In this document: in pieces, positions 8,586-18,574 of the stretch
Position numbering within the stretch: position 1 is the stretch's first letter
How the letters are laid out: every line of letters starts with the position of its first letter
Assembly: GCA_963575745.1 (NCBI GenBank)
Contig: CAUYUJ010015516.1
Coordinates: 50,001 to 75,000 of the forward strand
Reading direction: 5' to 3'
DNA from: Prorocentrum cordatum
Lineage: Eukaryota > Sar > Dinophyceae > Prorocentrales > Prorocentraceae
DNA length: 25,000 bases
The notes under the pieces: generated by a model
Databases searched by the model: none
Told to the model about the DNA's origin: nothing
Seen by the model: only the letters and a program-made list of their open reading frames with translations
Translations under genes and position numbers: made by a program

Positions 8586-9550
8586 GGTGTGTGCGTGTGT
8601 GTGTTTGTGCGTGTCTGTGTGTTTGTGTGTTTGTGTTTGTGTGTTTGTGTGTTTGTGTGTTTGTCTGTTCGTGTGTTCGTGTGCTTGTGTGTGTTTGTGT
8701 GGTTGTGTGTGTGTTTGTGAGTTAGTCTTTGTTTGTGTGTGTGTTCGTGTGTTTGTGTGTGTGTTTGTGTTTGTGTTTGTGTGGTTGTGTGTTTGTGTGG
8801 TTGTGTGTTTGCGTGGTTGTGTGGTTATGTGTTTGTGTGTGGTTGTGTGTGTTTTTGTGTGCGTGTGTGCGTTTTTTTTGCGTTTGTGTGTTTGTGTGGT
8901 TGTGTGTTTGTATGCCAGTGTGTTTGTCTGTTTGTGTGTGTGTTTGTGTGTGAGTCTGTGTGTGTGTGATCGTGTGTTCTTGTGTGTGCTTGTGTGTGTG
9001 TGTTTGTGTTTGCGTGGTTGTGTGGTTGTGTGTTTGTGTGTGGTTGTGCGTTTGTGCGTGTGTGCGTTTGTGCGTTTGTGTGTTTATGTGTTTGTGTGTT
9101 TGTGTGCTTGTGTTTGTTTGAGTGTTTGAGTGTTTGTGTGTGTGTGTGTGTGTTTGTGTGCGTGTGTGTGTGTGGTTGTGTGTTTGTGTGCTTGTGCGCT
9201 TGTGTGTTTGTGTGTTTGTGTGTTTGTGTGTTTGTGTATTTGTGTGTTTGTGCTTGTGTGTGCGCTTGTGTGTTTGTGTATGTGTGTGTGTGTGTTTGTG
9301 TGTGTGCTTGTGCGCGTTTGTGTGTTAGTGTGTGTGTGTGTGTTTGTGTGTGTGTGTTTGTGCGTTTGCGTGTGTGTTTGTGTGTTTGTGTGTATGTTAG
9401 TGTGTATGTTAGTGTATTAGTGTGTATGAGTTTGTGTGTAGGAGTGTGTGTGTGTGTTTGTGTGTTTGTATGTTTGTGTTTTTGTGTGTGTGCCTGTGTG
9501 TGTGTGTGTCTGTGTCTGTGTATGTGTCTGTGTGTGTGTGTCTGTGCGTG
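8539..9550. repeat. 1-kb GT-rich tract
   Basis: It starts as perfect (GT)n and continues as TGTTTG/TGTGCG/TGTCTG variants for about 1 kb. Adenine is very rare on the plus strand. Long open frames on both strands (Cys-Val-Phe-Leu-rich on plus, Thr-His-Lys-Asn-rich on minus) exist only because TAA, TAG and TGA are hard to form here. Confidence 0.95.
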
Positions 9551-9560
9551 CCGGATTGGT

Positions 9561-10290
9561 GGGGTGGCGGCATGCGAACGCAGCCGCTGGGGCCTTACGT
9601 TGAGCTCCTTATGGGGCCACGAACCGTGTGAGGGGTGCGCCGACATGGAGGGGTGGCGGCATGCGAACGCAGCCAATGATGCCTTTTGTGGGGCTCCATG
9701 TGGGACCACGAAACGTGTGAGGTGTGCGCTGGCATGGTGAGGTGGCGGTATTCGAACGGAGCCACTTGGGTCTTAGGCGGAGCTCCCCATGGGGACACGA
9801 AGCGTATGAGGGGTGCGCCGAAATGATGAGGTGGCAGCATGCGAACGCAGCCACATGGGCCCTTTGGGGCCACAAAGCGTGTGATTGGGTGCGCCGACAT
9901 TGGGGGGTGGCGGCATGCGAACGCAGCCAATGGAGCCTTAGGTGGGCCTCCATGTGGGGCCCCGGCACGTGTGAGGTGTGTGCCGGAGTTGCGGGGTGGC
10001 GGCATGCGAACGAAGCCACTGGGGCCTTAGGCGGAGCTCCTTATGGGGCAACGAAACGTGTGAGGGGTGCGCCGAAATCATGAAGTGGCAGCATGCGAAC
10101 GCAACCACGGGGGCCTTAGGAGGAGATGCCTTTGGGGCCACGAAGTGTCTGAAAGGTGCGCCGACATGGAGGGGTGTCGGCATGCGAACGCAGCCACTGG
10201 GGCCTTAGGTGGGTCTCCCTTGGAGGGCCACGGAACGTGTGAGCGAACGCAGCAACTGGGGCCTTAGGCGGAACACCTGTGGATTCACGA
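9561..10290 (+). repeat. 89-bp satellite array, eight units
   Basis: Units begin GGGGTGGCGGCATGCGAACG and contain CAGCCACTGGGGCCTTAGG, GGGGCCACGAAACGTGTGAG and GTGCGCCGACATGG. Units start at 9561, 9650, 9739 and 9828, then about every 89 bases. The fourth is shortened to 76 bases and the last runs into a truncated extra copy near 10242. Divergence is roughly 15-25%. No promoter or coding sense is evident. Confidence 0.9.
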
Positions 10291-10476
10291 AGCGATGGCA
10301 ATGGTGACAGCGATGATGATAGTGGTGTTGGTGAAAAAGAAGATGACGATTGAGATGGGGACGGGGATGCGGAGGATGATAAACATGTAGAGGGCAATAG
10401 CGATGAAGAAAAAAGAGAAAAAAGACTATGAGGATGATGATGATCATGCTGATGAGGATGGTGATGATGATGACGC

Positions 10477-10537
<61 letters not shown>

Positions 10538-10564
10538 AAAGATGATGATAAAGATGATGATGAA

Positions 10565-10627
<63 letters not shown>

Positions 10628-10670
10628 GGGGATGCTGATGACGATGGTGATGGTGATGCGGGCATGCGGG
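10291..10670. repeat. (GAT)n tract with GAC variants
   Basis: Loose GATGATGAC-type sequence begins near 10291 and becomes nearly pure GAT from about 10480 to 10625. Frames give poly-Asp, poly-Met or poly-Ile/His/Ser, so they are not reported as genes. Confidence 0.9.
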
Positions 10671-10834
10671 GAACAAAATAAGGAAGGGGAGAAGAGGGGG
10701 GCAGGGCACCGCAGATCCCACCAGCCCTCTGGGCGGAGGTGGTCTAGAGCGTTTCCGTTTCCAACCTCCCTGATGTACCTCCCCCCCCCCTCCTGGGGTT
10801 TGGACGGCGCGGTCCCGAGGGGGTATAGGGTCTT

Positions 10835-11430
10835 TTTTGGCCCAAGATGGCTCCAAGAGGGCCTCAGAGAGCGCAAGATGGCCTCCAAGATGGCCCAACA
10901 TAGCTCAAGATGGCTCAAGATAGCCTCCGACACACGTCCAAGAGGCCTCAAGGCTGCCCCAAGACGGATCCAAGTGCCTTTCGAGCCTTCAACGGCACCC
11001 TCCAAGATGCCAAAATCCTTCAAAGCCTAGGGAAAATCAATGTTTCAGGCATTCTCGCCTTTTCGTTTCCGATGGGCTTTGGCATCCTCAACATGGCCCC
11101 AAGTTGCCCCAAGAGAGCCCCAAGAAGAGCCCAAGAGGGCCCCAAGACGGCCCCAAGAGCGGCCAAGAACGCTCCAAGAACGGCCCAAGACGGCTCCAAG
11201 ACAGCATTTGTGAGCCTCCGAGGGGGCGACGGGAATTGGTCCCCCTTCTCTTTTTTAGCCATGGGGCCCAAGACGGCCCCAAGAGGCCTCCCAAGCCTCC
11301 CCAAAGAGCCCTAAGAGGGCTCCAAGACTCCCCAAATAAGCCCCAAGAGGGCCCCACGAAGGCCCCAAGATGACCCCAAGAGGGCTCCAAGATGGCGCCA
11401 AAATGGCATTACGACGCTTCGAAGAAACCC
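10835..11430 (+). repeat. Degenerate CAAGATGG satellite, second array
   Basis: Same family as 3845-4390. Units such as GGCCCCAAGACGGCCCCAAGA and CTCCAAGATGGC are dense at 10840-10990 and 11095-11200 and again after 11260. A less repetitive stretch at 11030-11090 separates the blocks. Confidence 0.85.
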
Positions 11431-11489
11431 TCACCACAATATATCCCCTAAGCCCGACTTCTCGTCATCCTTGTCACCGTCCCCTCCTC

Positions 11490-11507
11490 CTTTTCTGTTT
11501 GTCCTCC

Positions 11508-11539
<32 letters not shown>

Positions 11540-12050
11540 CTCCTCTTACCCCCAAGATGGTCCCAGGCATCGCCAGCACCAGCAGTACTATCAGTAGCAC
11601 CAGCATCAACACCAGCAGCAGCGGTACCATAAGCACAAACTACAACGACAACACCAACGATACCAGCAGCTACAGCCCGACACCCTTCGCTACAAGAGCT
11701 CTCCCAACTCACCGGTGTTGCCAATCAAGCCGCCGTGGGACATCCGCGCATTCCTTCCTCCCTTCCTGCCTCCTCCCTCCTCCTCTTCATCCTCCCCGTG
11801 CCGCTTTCCTGCTCTTCCTCCTCTTCCCTGTCCTCCTTCTCCTTCTTTCATCCTCCTCCTCCTCCTCTTTCTCCTCCTACCCCCAAGATGGCCCCAGCAG
11901 CACCACCACCAGCAGCAGGAGCACCACAAGCAGCAGCACCAGCAGCAGCACAAGCACCAGCAACAGCAACATCAGCACCAGCATCAACAACAGCAGCGCC
12001 AGCAACAGCATCATCAGCAGCACCGGCAGCAGCACCAGCACCTGAGCAAT
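11490..12050 (+). repeat. Duplicated CTC / CCCCAAGATGG / AGC-rich block
   Basis: The order CTC repeats, then TACCCCCAAGATGGYCCC, then CAGCA/CAGCACCA repeats occurs twice: 11500-11680 and 11830-12045. The second AGC part is longer. It could read as Ala/Thr/Gln/Ser homopolymers. Between them, 11690-11770 is unique sequence. Confidence 0.8.
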
Positions 12051-12144
12051 GTCGAAACGCACGCGAGTTTAACCTACAAATCAGTGCAAGGGTTAAGATC
12101 AAGGATGTCCATCGAGATGCGACTCGAATCTGCACGCCGCTGGC

Positions 12145-12818
12145 GTCGGATCGTAGATACAGGAACCTGCGCCAGAGACGCTTACCAAAGGGAGCACCAT
12201 GGCGCATATTGCACTGATTTCTGTCTTAAACTTCACTGCGCGAAGGTCCTTATTTTCTGGCCCACGGTACGGCCCACCCTGTTTTGAAAACAGCTGTGCG
12301 ACCGCGTGCTTCCAGGCGTCCCTGAGTGACCAACTCACCTGGTAATCGTTTCTGGATGGACGTCTACCACAGGGAACCTCACGGCGCATCTCGCACGAAT
12401 TTCCATCTCAAACTTCAGTGGGGGAAGCTATGTGTGATCCTTGTTTTTCTGGCCCGAGGTACGGCCCCTCAGTTTTGAAAACAAGAATGCCTGTGCGCAC
12501 GGCGGTGTCTATGAGCAGCTTCTGCGCCCCTTCCAACACGCTCCCAAGGCGGTTGCGAAACCTCGTGCCCTAATCTGCGCACAACACGGATGTCGGATCG
12601 TGCATACAGCAACCTGCGCCAGAGACACTTATCACAGAGAACACCATGGCGCATCCTGCACTGAGTTCTGTCTTAAACTGCACTGCGCCGAACTATTTGT
12701 GATCCTTGTTTCCTGGCCCAGGGTGCTGCCCACCCTGTTTTGACGCTTACAGCTGCGCGACCGCGTGCTTCCAGGCGTCCCTGAGTGACCAACTCACCTG
12801 GTAATCGTTTCTGGATGG
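12145..12818 (+). repeat. Three-copy dispersed repeat with a perfect 62-bp block
   Basis: Copy A (12145-12359) and copy C (12592-12818) share GTCGGATCG, ACCTGCGCCAGAGAC, CACCATGGCGCAT, TTCTGTCTTAAACT and CCCACCCTGTTTTGA. A diverged middle copy B spans about 12360-12485. The last 62 bases of A (12298-12359) and C (12757-12818) are identical although the rest differs by about 15%. Confidence 0.85.
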
Positions 12819-13130
12819 GCTGGTGGGGATACGCGAAGCGCCAAGAATTCAAAGCGCGGGCCCAACTCAGCACAGGATGGTTGGGACAAATGCGCGCTGT
12901 TGTTTGTCATTCGACCGAGCGGGGCCACGCGGGCCACACGCCGCGCAAGTGGAAACAACCATCGCGTATCCGCCAACTCCTGTCGAATAGTTCAAATCGG
13001 CCATGCGCCCGCGTCCCCGCGCACGCATGTCGAAATCATGTCGCAACATTGCTTTTTCGAAACGTCCAAACAAAACTGAACCCAAACACGCGTGAAACGC
13101 AAATGGCGTTCAGCGTGACCTCCCGTGATG
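12819..13130. other. Unique spacer, nothing recognised
   Basis: Ordinary-looking GC-balanced sequence. A plus frame from 12785 to 13138 spans it without any identifiable motif. It separates the three-copy repeat from the ATC tract. Confidence 0.5.
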
Positions 13131-13134
13131 GTCA

Positions 13135-13393
13135 TTAAATTCTACACTCGCGCACTGTCCCTCATCATCCTCCAAAGCAACCGCCATCGCCAACAACAGC
13201 GTCATCACGGCTGCCGTCGTCGCCATGGCCGTCCCCTCCATCATCATCTCAGTCGTGACTACTCCCAGCGCCATCAGCTCATCATCACCAAAACCATCGC
13301 CATCACCATCGCCACTACCGTCATAATAATCTTCATCGTCTCATCATCATCATCATCATCGTCATCATCAGACTCATCAAACTCATCAAATGT

Positions 13394-13427
<34 letters not shown>

Positions 13428-13428
13428 A

Positions 13429-13465
<37 letters not shown>

Positions 13466-13625
13466 GTCATCATCATCATCGTCATCGTCGTCGTCGTCGT
13501 CATCAGCGCCATCATCGTTGCCGTCGTTTTTGCCGTCGCCAACACCGTCGTCATCCACACCGTCGACATCGACATGATCGTCATTGTCAGCGTCATCGTC
13601 GGTATCGTCGCCGTCGTCGTCAGTG
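13135..13625. repeat. (ATC/TCA)n tract with CGT variants
   Basis: Loosely CATCATCGCC-like at the edges and nearly pure TCA between about 13340 and 13480. It then decays into TCGTCGTCG. Frames yield poly-Ser, poly-His or poly-Asp only. Confidence 0.9.
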
Positions 13626-13914
13626 CCAAAATCGTCCGTATTCTCATCAACGCACGCCCGCTCATACCACGAATCTGCAGGCAAGGGTCCTCGCGTCATT
13701 GCGCCAGCTAGGTTGTCCCACCACGTTGCGAACTGGCGGGCGTGACGTTTTCTTTCACCAGCACTGGAGGTGGCCACTACGTGCCTGGCAGGAATTAAAA
13801 GCTACACCGCGCCGACCACTAAAATACCCCTTTTCCGCGCGTTGTTCCCAAATCAGAACTTGCCTCTGTAGGTCCTAGCGGATTCATATGGTTAGGTGAG
13901 GTGGGGCGCCGATT
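13626..13914. other. Spacer, nothing recognised
   Basis: About 290 bases of non-repetitive sequence between the ATC tract and the minisatellite. No motif was found. Confidence 0.5.
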
Positions 13915-14045
13915 TGGTGGCCGGTGGCCAGGTGCCCGGGTGCCTGGGGGTGCCCGGTGCTCCAGGATTCCGGTGGCCGGTGGCCGGGTGCCCGGGTGCC
14001 TGGGCGCCCGTGGGTGCCCGGGTGCCCGGGTGCTCGGTGGACGGG
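13915..14045 (+). repeat. GTGCCCGGGTGCC minisatellite
   Basis: Ten- to thirteen-base units of the form GGTGCCCGGGTGCCTGG and GGTGGCCGGTGGCC are repeated about ten times. CCCGGG palindromes recur in it. Confidence 0.85.
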
Positions 14046-14102
14046 GGGAATGGTGGTGATTCTGGAGAGGCCGTGGTGTATGTGTTTGTTTATTGGTGTT
14101 GA

Positions 14103-14131
14103 TGTGTGTGTGTGTGTGTGTGTGTGTGTGT
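14103..14131. repeat. (GT)n microsatellite
   Basis: A clean GT run of 29 bases, about 115 bases upstream of the first start codon of the main coding block. Confidence 0.95.
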
Positions 14132-14245
14132 TCGTTGTATGGTTGTGGTGTGAGTGTGGTGTGCAAGTTGCCTATTGGCTCCCCACGGGGGTGCATGCTA
14201 AGTATGGGTGCTCGATAGGGGGTCGCGTTGTGTCCAAAGGAGTAC

Positions 14246-15200
14246 ATGAAGAAGAAGCACATGGCGAAGCGCTCAGTGCAGTCCGCAGTGTCCAATTACC
14301 CATTCCCTGTGTCGTCGTTCATCGAGGTAGAGCCGCAGGCGCACGGTGATGGCACATCCCCCCTTCCGCCTCAGTTTTCCGAGGCGCTGCTCTTCAAAGC
14401 CAACCAGATCACGAAGTGTCGCAAGACGAATCGCGTATATGATGGCGCCCCTGCGGGGGGGGGGCACAGCCATGGTCCCGTTCGATCGCCAGCGCGGCAA
14501 GCAGCAGGAGCCCATCATGCAGAACTTGTGCACGCTGGCCGGTAGCGTGCTCAGCCAGATGATGGGCAACGCAGCGGCAGGAGGCGGGCGTCGGGAGGAT
14601 GAGCTCCCGCTGACCTTCTTGAAAAGGAGCTCGTCGCAAGGGTCGCTCTGTGACGCTCCCCCTCCTAAGGGGGCCTCGCCGCCCCCTGCGTCTGGACCAG
14701 CGCCAAGCCCCGACCTGAAGAAACGTTCGCACGATTATGTCGACGAGGAGGGTGACGATGATGAGGGGCCCGAACCACTTCTGAAGAAGCCAGCTGCCGC
14801 CATCGTGGACCCCACGGTCAGGAAGCAGGAGATCGACGCCTACACCCAGGAGATGCTGGAGGAGACCGACATGGCGCGGGGCAAGGCCAAGGGCAAGCCC
14901 AAGGCCAAGGCGAAAGGCGAGGCCAAGGCCAAGGCCAAAGGTAAAGCCAAGGCCAAGGCCAGCCCCACATCGACGTCGAGCAAGGTGCCTCCGCTACCCG
15001 CGCTCACGAAGCAACCCCCGATCTGGTGCAAGGATTGCGCCATCTACGCGGACGAGATGCATTCCAAGTGGCGGGTCAAGAAGGCGGGCGCGGTCTGGGA
15101 CAAGATGTTCAGTTGGGGGCCCTGGGGCGAGTACGGCGGCGACGTGAAGAAGGTGTGGGAGGCTGTGATCGAGTGGGTTGACGGTGGCAAGGGGAACGGG
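14246..15200 (+). CDS. Lysine-rich uncharacterised protein, N-terminal segment, with a frame break in a G10 run
   Basis: Two plus-strand frames join into one convincing product. The first starts at ATG 14246 (an alternative ATG lies at 14261) and reads protein-like to the G10 run at 14455-14464. The second continues to TAG at 15201. Removing one G would fuse them. The product has a polar N-terminus, an MVPFDRQRGKQQEP stretch, a Pro/Ser-rich segment, an acidic DEEGDDDEGPE patch and an (AK/GK)n basic stretch at about 14878-14960. It ends in WCKDC, MFSWGPWGEYGGDVKKVW and a tryptophan-rich end. The basic tract suggests nucleic-acid or nuclear interaction, but that is inference. I do not recognise a named family. 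It may be exon 1 of the gene continuing to 20518 (possible donor GTTGAC at 15177 or GTAGGC at 15200) or a separate gene. Confidence 0.6.
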
Positions 15201-15927
15201 TAGGCGGTGGTGCAGCGCCGCGCGTTCCGAATTAACCGGGTGCGCCACCTGGCATAGCGCAACCTGCAGTGGCACGATTATAGATTCGCCTTTCTGTGAG
15301 TAGTGGTACGCATCGATATCGCAGTGTGCGGGGCGGTGCCCATCGTAGTGAATGCGCGATTGGAGCGCGCCCCCCGCTCGGACAAGCATTGCCGCGCGTT
15401 GGTGCTTTGGCTTCTTGTGCTACCTTGTAGTTGCATTCTGCACGTCTTTTTCGCAGTGCGCAGACGGTCATGTTCGCCTGTGCCACGAGGTCGCTATCCT
15501 ACCATCGACGCCGGCCAGCGCGAATCCAGATCGACACCGCCATAGGCGTCTGCGCGTGACGCGTCAGTGGGGATGACGCCGTAGCGATTGTTCCAGCGCG
15601 AAGCAAAATACTCTCTCTCAACATATATATATACACACATATATATATATATCACTTTTCCTCCTCAGTGTCGGCCTGATCGCAAGCGTTGGTACGTATC
15701 GATGCCGATATCGGTTACCTCACCTGCAATCGTCTATCGTGACTTGGGTGACGTGAACATTTGTCGACCATCGTCTCCCCCCCGCCCCCTCATCGAAAGC
15801 CATTTGGGCTGTTTATGGTGAGTCGCTGATCGAGCCCCACGTAGAATCGCAGTCGCCTATCGGTCGGTGCGTCTGGATGTCGTTCACCAGCTTGGTGGCT
15901 GAGCAGCCGGCGGCCCCGCACTTGTAG
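15201..15927. other. Probable intron or intergenic stretch with (AT)n
   Basis: No coding-like frame. It contains ACATATATATATACACACATA-type repeats at about 15622-15652 and the motifs ATCGATATCG (about 15312) and CGATGCCGATATCGG (about 15700). Its position between two same-strand coding segments suggests an intron. Confidence 0.5.
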
Positions 15928-16589
15928 TTCCCGCTCTTTCACCCCGCACCTTCCGGGCCGTTCGCGCAGATGCCGCACTGGCCGCCGAGGCCCACCTCGA
16001 ATCCTTCGACCTTCTCCGTCTCCGACTCTGACCGAGAGGACCTCATGAGCGACGACGGCGGCGAGCCCACTGACAAGAACAGCCCGACGAAGCTCGAGCC
16101 AGCGTCGAAGCGGTTCAAGGTCGACCCGCCAGAGACCACAGAGACCAAGACGTCGGTGCACTTCAGCCCATTCACGACCTTGCGGACCCTGGCCTACATT
16201 GGAGCTGAAGGTGACAAGCCGTGGCAACACATCGTTTGCTGGCAGAAGGCTCACGAAGACGGCATCCTGTATGATCGGTACTGGAAACAGCTGCGGGACA
16301 ACGCAGCGATGAATACCCACTTCCAGCGGCGCTTTGTGGAGCAGAAGTGCAGGTGCAAGCGGGGCAGTGGGGGAAGGGCGCTATGTGCTTCTATTGCAGC
16401 AGGGTGCACTCGAGGGTGATTGTTGAGAATCACATTCGGGATGAGGACGATCTCGGGATGAAGCTCGACATCACTAAATGCACCTCGTTGTTTCACGCCT
16501 TGAATTTGCTTGGCATGCCCGCGCCTAAGCGCAAGCCTTTGTTAGGCAAGCCTAAGCGCGCCTTGTCGTATATGCACTCTCGCATTTAG
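15928..16589 (+). CDS. Uncharacterised coding segment with Cys-rich motif and one frame break
   Basis: The frame is open from 15928; a GCGCAG|ATG acceptor at 15969 would start it at 15970. The first part is Ser/Asp/Pro-rich (DSDREDLMSDDGGEP), with a KRFKV basic patch. It continues into a folded-looking stretch (PWQHIVCWQKAHEDGILYDR). The frame then breaks at the G5 run 16369-16373; one extra G would continue it into GKGAMCFYCSRVHSRVIVENH and a C-terminal part ending at TAG 16587-16589. Across the break the cysteines read CRC...CFYC, which could be a small metal-binding site, though this is inference. It is probably an exon of the same transcript as its neighbours. A possible donor is GTATAT near 16567, so the TAG may not be the true end. 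Confidence 0.55.
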
Positions 16590-16774
16590 TGCGTGCTGCG
16601 CGCCACCTGTGCGACATCGATATCGACGACACATCTGGTATTTGACGTTGCTGGGGGGCTTGGTTTGATTCGAGCGATCACGAGGTGTCGTGGATAACCG
16701 CGCACATCGACATCGACGCCCATCGACCGACTGCGCTGGGGGCATGGCACGCAAGTGGAAATAGAAACTCACCC

Positions 16775-16855
<81 letters not shown>

Positions 16856-17390
16856 ATAGATATCGCCACCTTTGTGTTAACAATTGGGAGCGGGTTCCTC
16901 CATTGCCTCCCTTATCCTGCCCCCCCCCCTCGGCCTTCCCCTCTGCTCGCCCGAGGCGAGGCTGGTCGCCCGAGGCTAAGGCGGCTGGCCAACGAACCCT
17001 CGCGAATGTTCCACCCCCCAGAAAGCCCGTCGGCTAACGTTGATCGGGGGTTCTGCGGGGCACGATGTCGACGTCGATATCGGTTGCAACAGCGGCCGAC
17101 ATCGATGGCAGCGTCGGCATCGATATCGCGGCTTTCGGCCCGAGCGGTTTCCATACTCAAGTTCAGAGGCTGACTTCAAGTAATAACTATACCTTCAACT
17201 TCCGCCGTTGCCGCGCCAGCCAATGGCGGGCTCTGCAGACGACCGGGTTGTTTGCGCCAGGAGGGGTTTGGGGGAGATGGGGGATGAGGAGGGATTGGGG
17301 GTGGAAGGGGGAGAGGGCGGGTAGAGGGCGGAGGAATGAGGGGGGGGGGGGGCGGGAGAAGGGCAGGAGAAGGGCAAGGGAAGGGCGGAG
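16590..17390. other. Probable intron: TCA27 microsatellite and G-rich tract
   Basis: It contains a perfect (TCA)27 at 16775-16855. The motifs ACATCGATATCGACG, ACATCGACATCGACGCC and GTCGACGTCGATATCGG are present. A purine/G-rich stretch at 17240-17395 has many GGG runs, including G13 near 17341, which could form quadruplexes. Frames on either strand look like shadows. Confidence 0.55.
16775..16855. repeat. (TCA)27 microsatellite
   Basis: A perfect trinucleotide run of 81 bases within the presumed intron. Confidence 0.97.
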
Positions 17391-17843
17391 GTGTTGCTCA
17401 GACTCGACGCGCTGGACGCTCTCGCTGCGGCGCGCAACTTGGAGGCCATGAACCGCGTCGCGGATGTTCGGGGCGCCGTGAGGCGCCTCGAGAGAACGGT
17501 TGGCATCGACCAGGGGTCGGGGCCCACTTCGCCCTCCCAGGAAAAGGACGAGGCCAGCGAGAGCGGCTCGTTCAAGGAAGGCGATGGAAAGATGGACGAG
17601 GAGCGCGCTGGCGACGAGGCCCGCGCTGACGATGGAGGCGGTGGTGGAGGTCTGCCTTGGCCCGGGGACGAGAACGAGGGACCGCGAAGAGGCGGTGGAG
17701 CGGCTGACCACGCGCGGTCTACCACTAGGTCTGGAGCAGTTTATGGGCCACCCACGCGAGGTGCGGAGCCCGCGTGCTCGAGGCGCGCAGCAGCGAGCTC
17801 GGGTGCCCAGGCGTGCCAGAAGAAGACCCCGGACTCGGACTGA
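17391..17843 (+). CDS. Acidic low-complexity coding segment, probable exon
   Basis: The plus frame reads LDALDALAAARNLEAMNRVADV (start trimmed at an AG near 17401), a helix-forming segment. A Ser/Glu/Asp-rich stretch (EKDEASESGSFKEGDGKMDE) and a Gly/Pro/Arg-rich tail follow, to TGA 17841. GC-ending codons and the amphipathic start favour this frame over the longer minus-strand frame on the same DNA. No domain was recognised. It lies between two intron-like stretches on the same strand as the other segments, so it is probably a linker exon of one large protein. The stop may be bypassed by splicing. Confidence is limited because GC-rich DNA gives long frames by chance. Confidence 0.4.
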   Translation: MLLRLDALDALAAARNLEAMNRVADVRGAVRRLERTVGIDQGSGPTSPSQEKDEASESGSFKEGDGKMDEERAGDEARADDGGGGGGLPWPGDENEGPRRGGGAADHARSTTRSGAVYGPPTRGAEPACSRRAAASSGAQACQKKTPDSD

Positions 17844-18574
17844 GGCGCGGCCGAAATCGACGTCAAAGCGAGCTCGGCCCGAATCGACGCCAAGACAGTG
17901 TGTTGCATTGGTGTTGCGAGCCACCTCGGAGCAGAACAACAACGCCCAGTGCTGAGTGCTCTGCCACAACGCATCGACAACCGAGTGAGCGCCGAATCGA
18001 TGTCGCATATCGAATGTCCACGTCCGTGCACGGATTGTGACCGCGGCTCCAGGTTCGCGCTCGCGAGCAATCATGTGCGCGCGTGATGTGTATTTTAGCG
18101 AATGCCGACCCACGGCGGCGCTTCCGACCCCCCCCCCCCCCCGAGTAACTCCACCCCCCTCTCGCGTCACCAATTTCAAGTCGCCCCAATGGGCGCCAGA
18201 GTTCGCTTGCAGCCGCTAGGTCCGTCTTCCGGTGCTCGCTAGATGTATGTGCTGCTCTGCGCCGTTATAGCTGCTGGCTCCCCTTGCCAAAACATGATGA
18301 TGCACATCGATGTCGACAGGCGTGCTTCTATATTCATCCATTACTAGCATCTATATATATATATATATACATATATAAATGAATGTACGCATATGCGTGT
18401 GCATACACGAGTGTGTACACTTCCCCGCGCCAGCACTAATTGTTGTTCGTGTGTGCCGGGAAGTGTTGCGTTTGCTATGTATGCATATACGGTCTCTCGC
18501 GCAGCATCGATGCCATCATCGAAACCATCGTCATCATCATCATCATGGCCACGCTCGGCCCAAAGCCGTTGCAG
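17844..18574. other. Probable intron with C15, (AT)n and TCGA-type motifs
   Basis: Holds a C15 run at 18128-18142 and a (TA)n run at about 18351-18378. Motif copies include GAATCGACGCC, GCATCGACAACC, GAATCGATGTCGCATATCG and ACATCGATGTCGACAGG. It ends in GCCGTTGCAG|G, a good 3' splice site at 18574 that opens the next coding segment. Confidence 0.55.

Noticed and set aside
8269-9740. Very long Cys/Val-rich and Thr/His-rich frames on both strands
   Set aside because: GT-rich DNA with almost no A on one strand cannot form most stop codons, so the frames carry no coding information.
9561-10290. CRISPR-like array
   Set aside because: Whole 89-bp units are related end to end, with no conserved-repeat/unique-spacer alternation and no cas genes.
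10403-11030. Poly-Asp, poly-Met, poly-Ser and poly-His frames in the GAT tract
   Set aside because: All are translations of a trinucleotide microsatellite; no flanking non-repetitive domain supports a gene.
11394-11414. Resemblance of the minus strand (CGTAATGCCATTTTGGC) to the dinoflagellate spliced leader
   Set aside because: It has a 2-base insertion, the 3' part does not match, and it lies within the CAAGATGG satellite, which makes CCATTTTGG-like strings by chance.
17187-18179. Minus-strand frame of 330 codons
   Set aside because: No recognised domain; the plus strand of the left half has a more protein-like composition and fits the same-strand series of segments around it. The frame probably stays open because of high GC.
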